Part shown: positions 1 through 5,581 of the stretch, piece after piece
Layout of the letters: each line of letters opens with the position of its first letter
Position numbering within the stretch: position 1 is the stretch's first letter
Source: JBCFBK01 sp038562555
Lineage (GTDB): Bacteria > Bacteroidota > Bacteroidia > Bacteroidales > Prolixibacteraceae
Length of the DNA stretch: 5,648 nucleotides
NCBI GenBank assembly: GCA_038562555.1
Contig: JBCFBK010000100.1
Location: 1-5,648 of the forward strand
Direction of reading: 5' to 3'
Notes under the pieces: generated by a model
The model's database searches: none
What the model saw: only the letters and a program-made list of their open reading frames with translations
What the model was told of the DNA's origin: nothing
Translations under genes and position numbers: made by a program

Positions 1-15
1 TACCTGCTCGCTCAT
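1..15 (-). CDS. 5' end of probable acyl-CoA carboxylase carboxyltransferase subunit (partial)
   Basis: Only the first five codons are in the window, reading MSEQV from an ATG at 15-13 and running off the left edge. An unusually good Shine-Dalgarno sequence (GGAGAG on the minus strand, 26-21) ends five bases before this ATG, which selects it over another ATG at 28-26 in a different frame. The gene begins 31 bases after the stop of the biotin-carrier gene, so it is very probably the third gene of the operon. In Bacteroidota, biotin carboxylase and carrier genes of this type are commonly followed by the carboxyltransferase (beta) subunit. That identity is inferred from context; five residues cannot show it. 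Confidence 0.5.
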
Positions 16-20
16 GCGGT

Positions 21-26
21 CTCTCC
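21..26 (-). promoter_or_regulatory. Shine-Dalgarno sequence of the left-edge gene
   Basis: On the minus strand this reads GGAGAG, five bases before the ATG at 15-13. It stands out because the other starts in the window have A/T-rich upstream sequence with little or no Shine-Dalgarno match. It is the main evidence that a gene starts at the left edge. Confidence 0.55.
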
Positions 27-46
27 ATGGTAAAGTGACCTTACAG

Positions 47-556
47 TTACTCAAATTCGACCAATACCTGATTTGATTCAACGGTAGTTCCCGGCCTGAC
101 GTGGACTGACTTAACGAGCCCGTCGGCAGGTGCCTTATATTCGCTTTCCATTTTCATGGCTGACATGATAACGGCTGTCTGCCCTTTTTGTACGTGTTGT
201 CCGGCTTCGACCAGAACTTTTACGATCTTTCCGGGCATTGGCGCTGTAATCCTGTTTGTTCCCTGAATCACGCCGCCGTTGCCGCGGTTACGGATATACC
301 GGGAAGCAGCGTCAATAACTTCCGGTTCGTAAGTATGATATAAGGTATACGCGGTATACACCTTTGGTCTTGAAGCAGGAACAAGTGTGATGTTGTGCGA
401 ACGGTTGTTAACCAGGATGGAAAAGGCTCCTTCATCGTTGTGCATCAGGTCAACCTGATAAAGCTGATCATCGATCATCACCTCCAGCAGATTTTCATTT
501 TGGTTCAGGATCTTAATTCTTGCAACCCGGTCATTTAGTTTGATTTCAACAGGCAT
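47..556 (-). CDS. Biotin carboxyl carrier subunit of an acyl-CoA carboxylase, with BT-like N-terminal region
   Basis: This 169-residue protein carries the covalently bound biotin that shuttles CO2 between biotin carboxylase and carboxyltransferase. Residues about 103-169 form a biotinyl/lipoyl domain: the entry motif APMPGKI is at 105-111, and the biotinylation motif SAMKMES at 132-138 places the modified lysine at K135. Residues about 1-75 resemble the beta-rich BT segment of propionyl-CoA carboxylase alpha chains, with a repeating LLEVMIDD...YQVDL...ITLVP pattern. A low-complexity linker (RNRGNGG) separates the two parts. The ATG lies 11 bases after the biotin carboxylase stop, so the genes are co-transcribed; the sequence before it (ACTAAAG) is a weak ribosome site. 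The BT-like region favours an acyl-CoA (propionyl-type) carboxylase over the fatty-acid AccB; substrate is inferred. Confidence 0.93.
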   Translation of the reverse strand: MPVEIKLNDRVARIKILNQNENLLEVMIDDQLYQVDLMHNDEGAFSILVNNRSHNITLVPASRPKVYTAYTLYHTYEPEVIDAASRYIRNRGNGGVIQGTNRITAPMPGKIVKVLVEAGQHVQKGQTAVIMSAMKMESEYKAPADGLVKSVHVRPGTTVESNQVLVEFE

Positions 557-567
557 CTTTAGTTAGT

Positions 568-2082
568 TTAGAGACGGTCAAGATTCTTTTGATAGGTATA
601 TTTTTTCCAACGGTTTTCAGCCGGATTCAGCTGTTTGGAAGGAATAATCTTGTTCAGGCGGTTCAAATAATCAATATAAGTGGCCAAAATGACCATGTCT
701 TCCGTTTCGCTGTCACACTGTTCCTCCCGGAATAAGACTTCTTTATTTTTTTCTATGAAATTCGTATCGTAGGTTCCTTTTCGAAAGTCGTCCGAATCCA
801 TGATCCTTTCCAGGAACTTCAGCGTAGTTTTTAAGCCGGTGATCTTGTACTCATACAGGGCCCTTCGCATACGCTGGATGGCTTCGTCCCGGTTCTGCGC
901 CCAGACAATCAGCTTGGAGATCATGGAGTCGTAATAGATCGGAATTTCATAGCCTTCGTAGACATACCCATCGGTGCGTACGCCAAGTCCGAGAGGCTCC
1001 GTGATTGAATGGATCCGTCCCGGGTTAGGGTTAAAATTGTGATCCGGATCCTCGGCATTGATCCGACATTCGATGGCATGTCCAAGCTGGTGGAGGCTTT
1101 TCTGCCTCAGGGTGAGTTCTTTGCCTTCCGCAATTAAAATCTGCTGCTTGACCAGGTCTACTCCGGTTACCCTTTCGGTGATCGGATGCTCCACCTGCAA
1201 ACGCGTATTCATTTCCAAAAAATAGTAGTTAAGCTTGTTATCGACGAGAAACTCAATGGTCCCTGCTCCGGTATAAGCCACTGCTGCGGCAGCTTCAACG
1301 GCGTGTCTGCCCATCTTTTCGCGTAACGCCGGTGTTAAAAGGGGAGAGGGGGTCTCTTCAACCATTTTCTGATGCCGTCGCTGGATGGAACATTCCCGTT
1401 CGAATAAGTGGATGATATTGCCGTGTTGATCACCCAATACCTGGAATTCGATGTGGTGCGGTGAGGCGATGTACTTCTCGATATAAACGGCATCGTCGCC
1501 AAAGGAAGCGAGCGCTTCGGAACGGGCGGCACGCAACGATCCGAGGATTTCATTTTCATCATGAACCAGCCTCATTCCTTTCCCTCCTCCGCCGGCTGAA
1601 GCTTTTATCATGACCGGAAGGCCTATTTCACTGATCGTGGCGAACGCTTCTGTTTCCGACGTGATTGGCTTGGTAGTTCCCGGTACAACCGGGATGCCGG
1701 CCTTAAGCATCGCTTTTCTGGCTTCGATTTTATTGCCCATTCGGTCGATTACGTCGGCCGAAGGACCAATGAAAATCAGGTTATGTTTACAACATAACCT
1801 TTCAAAATCAGCATTTTCCGATAAAAAACCATATCCCGGATGAATCGCGTCGGCATTGGACCGAAGCGCGACTTCAATGATCTTTTCCGCATTCAGATAG
1901 CTTTCCCGTGAAGGAGAAGGCCCGATGTAATAGGCTTCATCAGCATACCTGACATGCATGGAAGTCCGGTCGGCGTCTGAGAAAACGGCAACCGAACTAA
2001 TACTCATTTCCCTGCAGGTCCGCATGATCCGGACCGCTATTTCCCCCCGGTTGGCGATCAGAATTTTTTTGATTTTACCCAT
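568..2082 (-). CDS. accC: Biotin carboxylase subunit of acetyl/propionyl-CoA carboxylase
   Basis: The 504-residue protein catalyses ATP- and bicarbonate-dependent carboxylation of biotin on the carrier protein. The N-terminal domain starts with KILIANRGEIAVRI (6-19) and contains HPGYGFLSEN (81-90). The ATP-grasp domain has K118, K160, the glycine loop GGGGKGMR (164-171), E202, H210, CSIQRRHQK (231-239), E277 and the active-site strand EMNTRLQVEHP (290-300), with R340 in ECRINAEDP. By family alignment all catalytic residues are present. The core ends near residue 450, as in E. coli AccC; the extra 50 or so residues match the segment that joins biotin carboxylase to the BT domain in fused alpha chains. 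The ATG at 2082 gives the canonical N-terminus, with no clear Shine-Dalgarno. It is probably the first operon gene. A perfect inverted repeat lies inside at 1778-1800. Confidence 0.97.
   Translation of the reverse strand: MGKIKKILIANRGEIAVRIMRTCREMSISSVAVFSDADRTSMHVRYADEAYYIGPSPSRESYLNAEKIIEVALRSNADAIHPGYGFLSENADFERLCCKHNLIFIGPSADVIDRMGNKIEARKAMLKAGIPVVPGTTKPITSETEAFATISEIGLPVMIKASAGGGGKGMRLVHDENEILGSLRAARSEALASFGDDAVYIEKYIASPHHIEFQVLGDQHGNIIHLFERECSIQRRHQKMVEETPSPLLTPALREKMGRHAVEAAAAVAYTGAGTIEFLVDNKLNYYFLEMNTRLQVEHPITERVTGVDLVKQQILIAEGKELTLRQKSLHQLGHAIECRINAEDPDHNFNPNPGRIHSITEPLGLGVRTDGYVYEGYEIPIYYDSMISKLIVWAQNRDEAIQRMRRALYEYKITGLKTTLKFLERIMDSDDFRKGTYDTNFIEKNKEVLFREEQCDSETEDMVILATYIDYLNRLNKIIPSKQLNPAENRWKKYTYQKNLDRL
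1778..1800. repeat. Perfect 10-bp inverted repeat with 3-base loop inside accC
   Basis: The plus strand reads AGGTTATGTT, then TAC, then the exact reverse complement AACATAACCT. On the coding strand it spells part of residues 96-103 (RLCCKHNL), just before the IFIGPSA block. A perfect 10-bp stem with a three-base loop is uncommon in coding DNA. There is no T-run beside it, so it does not look like a terminator. It could be chance, an mRNA hairpin or a dyad protein-binding site. Confidence 0.6.
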
Positions 2083-2160
2083 GTGTGAATAATTTGCTTT
2101 TCAGTTTGTCACATAGCATACTAATAACCTTTTTTTCCTGAAAATGTTTGATAATAAAAC

Positions 2161-2213
2161 ACGGGAGGCATCGCCCGTTCCGTCCCCGGTATTATGAACG
2201 GCCGGAATACCGG
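2161..2213. repeat. GC-rich interleaved inverted repeats in the divergent intergenic region
   Basis: Three stems can be read here. ACGGG (2161-2165) pairs with CCCGT (2174-2178). CCGTTC (2175-2180) pairs with GAACGG (2196-2201). CCGGTATT (2186-2193) pairs perfectly with AATACCGG (2206-2213). The second and third stems interleave and the first overlaps the second, so they are alternative folds or a pseudoknot. The block is far richer in GC than the flanking bases. It lies 81 bases upstream of the MATE ATG and 79 bases upstream of accC, so it could sit in either leader or act as a DNA operator. No T-run follows the longest stem on either strand. No known riboswitch was recognised. Confidence 0.45.
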
Positions 2214-2226
2214 TCAGGTGCGCTGA

Positions 2227-2258
2227 TTTGTTTTCCGTTTCTTTTCGAAATTTATTGG
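2227..2258 (+). promoter_or_regulatory. Weak candidate Bacteroidota-type promoter for the MATE gene
   Basis: A TTTG (2227-2230) is followed after 20 bases by TTTATTGG (2251-2258), matching four of the six fixed positions of the Bacteroidota -7 consensus TAnnTTTG. Spacing is right and it lies 36 bases before the ATG at 2294, but the -7 box is imperfect. No matching pair was found for the divergent carboxylase operon. Confidence 0.22.
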
Positions 2259-2293
2259 CTATTTATATCCGTTAAGGTAAATTCGCAGTTTTG

Positions 2294-3646
2294 ATGCAAC
2301 AAACCAAAGCTGAGATGGAATTTCTACCCTTGTACCGACGAAACCTGAACATGGCTTTTCCGGTGATCCTTTCACAGATCGGGCAGGTTACTGTTGCCCT
2401 GGCCGATACGATGATGGTTGGGCACTCAGGAACAACCGATTTGGCCGCTGCATCATTCTCAAACAGCATCTTTCACGTCGGTATGCTGTTTGGCTTTGGC
2501 ATCGCTATGGGAATTACTCCTTTGGTTGGAAAAACATACAGTCAGCAGAAATTCGACGAAGTCGGATCGCTCCTGAAAAACGGATTATTCCTGCACAGTC
2601 TCGCGGCCTTATGTTTGGTTATAATTATGGGCGGTGTGGGTCTTTTCCTTGGTCAGATGGGACAACCACCTGAAGTTACCCGGAAATCGGTTCCCTATTT
2701 TATGCTATTGGTAAGTTCTTTGCTTCCCCTGCTGGTTTTTTTTTCATTTAAGCAATTTCTGGAAGGCGCGGGCAATACTAAAATTGCTATGGTTATTACT
2801 TTAACCGCCAATCTGATCAATATTATCCTGAATTATATCTTCATATTCGGGAAGTTCGGATTTCCGGCTATGGGCCTGCTTGGCGCGGGGCTCGCAACGC
2901 TTTTTTCGCGGATACTGATGCCGGTTATGCTGATACCCGTGATACTGAAGAATAGAAAATATCAGCAGATTTTTGTGATGGCCCGGCGGGCACGCATAAA
3001 AGTATGCATGTTGCGCAGGATATTGGCTGTTGGTTTACCCATCGGTTTTCAGTTAATTGTTGAAGTGCTGACTTTTAGTATCGGCGCAGTGATGATGGGA
3101 TGGCTTGGAAAGGAATCACTCGCGGCTCATCAGGTTGCCCTGGGTCTGGCGTCTTTCACTTACATGATTAGTCTCGGAGTTGGGGCAGCTGCCACAATTC
3201 ATGTGAGTCATGAGATGGGAACCCGTAATTATCCGCTTATCCGAAAAATCATTTACGCGTCGCTGCATCTGGTTGTCCTGTTCATGTCGTTGATGGGCCT
3301 GCTGTTTATCGTTTTGCGTAATTACCTGCCCTACCTGTTTACGGACGATACGGGCGTGATCCGGATTGCAGCGGGGCTTCTTGTAGTAGCGGCGCTGTTT
3401 CAGGTATTTGACGGCGTTCAGGTTATTCTTTTGGCGGCCTTACGCGGGCTGGCTGATGTGAAAGTGCCGATGTGGATGGCCTTTTTCTCCTATACCCTGG
3501 TCGGTCTGCCTGTATGCTACGGGTGTGCGTTTGTGCTGAACTTCGGAGCGTGGGGTATCTGGGCCGGATTCTTGGCCGGACTGGCGGTAGCTGCATTTTT
3601 GTTTGGTCTAAGGCTAAAGAAAATAATCCGCTTGCAAAGCGTCTAA
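2294..3646 (+). CDS. MATE-family efflux transporter, NorM type
   Basis: An inner-membrane antiporter of 450 residues, a typical MATE length, made of two six-helix bundles. This family exports cationic drugs or metabolites in exchange for Na+ or H+. The N-terminal bundle has AFPVILSQIGQ (21-31) and ALADTMMVGHSG (35-46), with P23 and D38. The second bundle begins near VGLPIGFQ (246-253). Three acidic membrane residues, D38, E257 and D373, fall where NorM of Vibrio cholerae has its cation-binding D36, E255 and D371, which places the protein in the NorM subgroup. Charged loops such as MARRARIKV (229-237) separate the bundles. A TTG directly before the ATG would add one residue; the ATG is preferred. 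The real substrate cannot be read from sequence. The gene appears monocistronic: it diverges from the carboxylase operon and is followed by a hairpin. Confidence 0.95.
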   Translation: MQQTKAEMEFLPLYRRNLNMAFPVILSQIGQVTVALADTMMVGHSGTTDLAAASFSNSIFHVGMLFGFGIAMGITPLVGKTYSQQKFDEVGSLLKNGLFLHSLAALCLVIIMGGVGLFLGQMGQPPEVTRKSVPYFMLLVSSLLPLLVFFSFKQFLEGAGNTKIAMVITLTANLINIILNYIFIFGKFGFPAMGLLGAGLATLFSRILMPVMLIPVILKNRKYQQIFVMARRARIKVCMLRRILAVGLPIGFQLIVEVLTFSIGAVMMGWLGKESLAAHQVALGLASFTYMISLGVGAAATIHVSHEMGTRNYPLIRKIIYASLHLVVLFMSLMGLLFIVLRNYLPYLFTDDTGVIRIAAGLLVVAALFQVFDGVQVILLAALRGLADVKVPMWMAFFSYTLVGLPVCYGCAFVLNFGAWGIWAGFLAGLAVAAFLFGLRLKKIIRLQSV

Positions 3647-3695
3647 AAAAAAGAGAGGGTTACCATCGCCATGATAACCCATTGTTCATAATTTA
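3645..3695. terminator. Hairpin after the MATE gene, probable (bidirectional) terminator
   Basis: GGGTTA (3657-3662) pairs with TAACCC (3675-3680). Inside, after one C/A mismatch, CAT pairs with ATG around a CGCC loop. The hairpin begins ten bases after the MATE stop. On the plus strand the following bases are only moderately T-rich. On the minus strand the stem is followed, after four bases, by eight T's (the A-run at 3645-3652), which is the stronger terminator geometry. Confidence 0.6.
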
Positions 3696-3890
3696 GCTTA
3701 GTTAGATCAGAAAATAGATATTGGTTTAAAGAGAAAAGGTATTTTTTAGATCTTATATTCTAAGTCATGTATTTAGAATTGCCTTGCTAAGATAACACAT
3801 ATTTTATTCCTGCGTTAAAAAATCCTTAAAAATTCTTAACAAATCGAAAACATTGTAATTTTACCTATTTGTAAGTTCTTGTTTTTCAGT
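3696..3890. other. AT-rich non-coding stretch without a recognised gene
   Basis: No convincing reading frame, tRNA or known RNA was seen. The stretch is strongly AT-rich. It contains a 7-bp inverted repeat, ATTCTAA (3757-3763) with TTAGAAT (3773-3779), around a nine-base loop, and short repeated TTAAAAA tracts around 3815-3837. CATTG (3851-3855) and CCTATTTG (3864-3871) are the nearest thing to promoter elements for whatever lies to the right, but neither matches the consensus with correct spacing. Confidence 0.4.
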
Positions 3891-3895
3891 GCTTA

Positions 3896-4067
3896 AAAAA
3901 TGGAAATATGTTGTAGAATATATTGGAAGAAAGGCTTTGTCCCGGCTCTTAGTTTTGAACATACATACAATGCGACCCGGTGGAAACCTGTTCTTACTGG
4001 AAATTTTCGTCGGTAAAAGATAAAAAGATATGATTATATTCAGCTGAAGCAGTATTTTTACTTTTTT
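3896..4067 (+). ncRNA. Possible structured small RNA upstream of trhO (6S-like rod)
   Basis: The segment can fold by hand into one long interrupted rod. From the outside in, AAAAAT (3896-3901) pairs with ATTTTT (4054-4059); GAATATA (3916-3922) with TATATTC (4035-4041); CTTT (3935-3938) with AAAG (4016-4019); CCGGC (3942-3946) with GTCGG (4009-4013); TTAGT (3949-3953) with ACTGG (3996-4000); and GAAC (3957-3960) with GTTC (3990-3993). A small GGT-GGAA-ACC hairpin (3979-3988) lies near the tip. Several G-U pairs fit a plus-strand transcript better than a minus-strand one. A large purine-rich internal loop (3923-3934 against 4020-4034) and a length near 165 bases recall the open-promoter mimic of 6S RNA, and a T-run (4062-4067) follows. 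No family consensus was recognised and no clear promoter was found. It could instead be a trhO leader, or chance. Confidence 0.3.
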
Positions 4068-4074
4068 ATATTTG
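4067..4074 (+). promoter_or_regulatory. Bacteroidota -7 box directly upstream of trhO
   Basis: TATATTTG matches the TAnnTTTG consensus of Bacteroidota housekeeping promoters exactly. The -33 element is poor: CTG at 4044-4046, with the expected 20-base spacing. The box ends four bases before the trhO ATG at 4079, so transcription would begin at or beside the start codon. Confidence 0.45.
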
Positions 4075-4078
4075 CATC

Positions 4079-5104
4079 ATGAATTTATATAACCGCGATA
4101 GCAGGGAAGTACTTAAAAAGAGGCTGATGGAAGAAATGTTCAGTCGCACTACCATTTCTTTTTACAGGTATGTGAGGTTTGGTGATCCAAAGCAAATCCG
4201 TGACTTACTTTTCATGCAATGGTCTGAAATGAATTGCCTGGGGCGGATTTATATTGCGCGGGAGGGGATTAACGCTCAAATGAGTGTTCCTACTCATTGT
4301 CTGCCTGAATTTTTGGAAAAGCTGGAACAGCATCCGGGGCTGGAAAATTTGCCTGTCAAGTATGCGATCGAAGATAACGGAAAGTCTTTTTATAAACTTA
4401 CCGTAAAGGTACGTCCTAAAATTGTTGCTGACGGACTGAATGATGACGCTTTTGACGTGACGAATGTTGGCAGGCATCTCACAGCACACGAGTTCCATGA
4501 TCTGATTGGACATCCGGATGTGGTTGTGGTCGATATGCGTAATCATTATGAGAGTGAAGTTGGTCACTTTCGCGGCGCTGTCTGTCCTCCGGCTGATACC
4601 TTCAGGGAGGAGATCAATATGGTCGTCGATCAGCTTGAAAATAAAAAGGGCAGGAAGATATTACTATACTGTACCGGAGGTATCCGCTGCGAAAAGGCCA
4701 GTGCTTTTTTAAAGCATCATGGTTTTAATGATGTGAACCAACTCCACGGCGGCATCATCGAGTATGCCCGGAAAATCCGGCAATTGGGTCTGGAATCAAA
4801 ATTCATCGGGAAAAACTTTGTTTTTGACGAGCGAATGGGAGAGTCGGTTAACGGAGAGATTATTGCGCATTGTCATCAGTGCGGGAAAAAATGCGATACC
4901 CAGATTAACTGTGCCAACGACCTCTGTCACATCCTCTTCATTCAGTGTGAAACATGCGCTGCTAAATATAAAGGGTGCTGCAGCGATGAATGCAGGAGTG
5001 TGTTGCTGATACCGGATAGCGATCGCAAGGCATTTGCTCCTTCCTTTCAACGCCGGTTCGGAAACAGGAAAGCTTTTAGGACAGATTTGGAATGTTTTAT
5101 TTAA
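4079..5104 (+). CDS. trhO: tRNA uridine(34) hydroxylase TrhO (rhodanese/UPF0176 family)
   Basis: TrhO (formerly YceA) performs oxygen-dependent hydroxylation of U34 in certain tRNAs, the first step towards 5-carboxymethoxy- or methoxyuridine. The 341-residue protein aligns by eye from its first residues with E. coli TrhO (350 residues). The N-terminal domain carries RTTISFYRY (23-31), REGINAQMSVP (61-71) and VRPKIVADG (111-119). The rhodanese domain, about 130-235, has VDMRNHYESEVGHF (151-164) and the active loop YCTGGIRCEKA (197-207), with catalytic C198. Then comes GGIIEYARK (224-232), FIGKNFVFDERMGE (242-255), and a C-terminal region with cysteines at 265, 268, 272, 278, 283, 290, 293, 300, 301 and 305. 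This spacing suggests metal binding, which is inferred. The early start is supported by family alignment from residue 4 on. dus follows 84 bases downstream. Confidence 0.96.
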   Translation: MNLYNRDSREVLKKRLMEEMFSRTTISFYRYVRFGDPKQIRDLLFMQWSEMNCLGRIYIAREGINAQMSVPTHCLPEFLEKLEQHPGLENLPVKYAIEDNGKSFYKLTVKVRPKIVADGLNDDAFDVTNVGRHLTAHEFHDLIGHPDVVVVDMRNHYESEVGHFRGAVCPPADTFREEINMVVDQLENKKGRKILLYCTGGIRCEKASAFLKHHGFNDVNQLHGGIIEYARKIRQLGLESKFIGKNFVFDERMGESVNGEIIAHCHQCGKKCDTQINCANDLCHILFIQCETCAAKYKGCCSDECRSVLLIPDSDRKAFAPSFQRRFGNRKAFRTDLECFI

Positions 5105-5188
5105 GCGAGGGCAGACTGAGCGGGAGACTACGCCGGGTGGATAAAACGACAAATGTAAATGAGCACAAATTGCGGATGACTGGATACT

Positions 5189-5581
5189 ATGTATAACAAT
5201 TTTTGGAGAGATGCCGGCAAACCATTACTGGCTCTTGCCCCGATGGAAGATGTCACCGATACCTCTTTCCGCGAGTCCATCGCCTTGATTTCAGGGGCGG
5301 GGTGCCTTCATGTCTTGTTCACGGAGTTTACAGCAGTCGACGGTTTGAACCACCCGGTCGGGAAGAAGCGCGTTTCGGAACGGCTGTACGTCAGCCCGCA
5401 GGAGCGAAAAGTGCTTAAAGAGAAAGGCATCAGGCTGGTTGCCCAGATCTGGGGGAATAAACCAGAGGTGTTTCGCAAAGTGGCAGCGGAGATAACTGCC
5501 GAATATGATTTCGACGGACTGGATATTAACATGGGCTGCCCGGTAAAAAATGTAGTTAGTGTCGCTAAGAAAACTCCCTAA
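5189..5581 (+). pseudogene. dus: tRNA-dihydrouridine synthase, interrupted after the catalytic-Cys motif
   Basis: Dus enzymes use FMN and NADPH to reduce specific tRNA uridines to dihydrouridine. The frame encodes 130 residues, whereas the family has roughly 310-330. The FMN-barrel start is intact: LAPMEDVTD (16-24), LFTEFTAVDG (43-52), RVSERLYVSP (61-70), VAQIWG (84-89) and DGLDINMGCPVK (109-120), with catalytic C117. Similarity then ends within a few residues, around 5550-5557. The tail SVAKKTP leads to a stop, and neither alternative plus-strand frame continues the family, so this is not a simple frameshift. The second half of the barrel and the tRNA-binding helical domain are missing from the window. 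A mobile-element insertion, a deletion or an assembly junction would explain this. The start at 5189 matches the family N-terminus; ribosome-site sequence is weak (GGAT). Confidence 0.85.

Noticed and set aside
345..361. Short direct repeat of GGTATAC in the carrier-protein gene
   Set aside because: It simply encodes similar residues (VYTAYT) and has only two copies, so it is not a meaningful repeat.
1335..1843. Open frames on both strands overlapping the biotin carboxylase gene
   Set aside because: They lie wholly inside a strongly supported conserved gene and have no recognisable protein features.
3950..3957. TAGTTTTG, a second exact TAnnTTTG match upstream of trhO
   Set aside because: No -33 element lies at the usual spacing, and the site is within a paired part of the possible RNA. 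It is kept only as an alternative to the box at 4067-4074.
3900..4016. A 38-codon plus-strand frame starting MEICCRIYW upstream of trhO
   Set aside because: It has no ribosome site, no recognised family and overlaps the segment whose base pairing suggests RNA structure. A frame this short arises easily by chance.
3970..4023. A 17-codon plus-strand frame starting MRPGGNLF, considered as a leader peptide for trhO
   Set aside because: There is no Shine-Dalgarno sequence and no regulatory codon pattern, and trhO probably has its own promoter downstream of it.
4205..4567. A 120-residue minus-strand frame opposite trhO
   Set aside because: It is antisense to a conserved gene, lacks any family signal, and its composition is what the complement of trhO codons gives.
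4796..5152. A 118-residue minus-strand frame opposite the 3' end of trhO
   Set aside because: It is antisense to the conserved cysteine-rich end of trhO, and no signal supports its translation.
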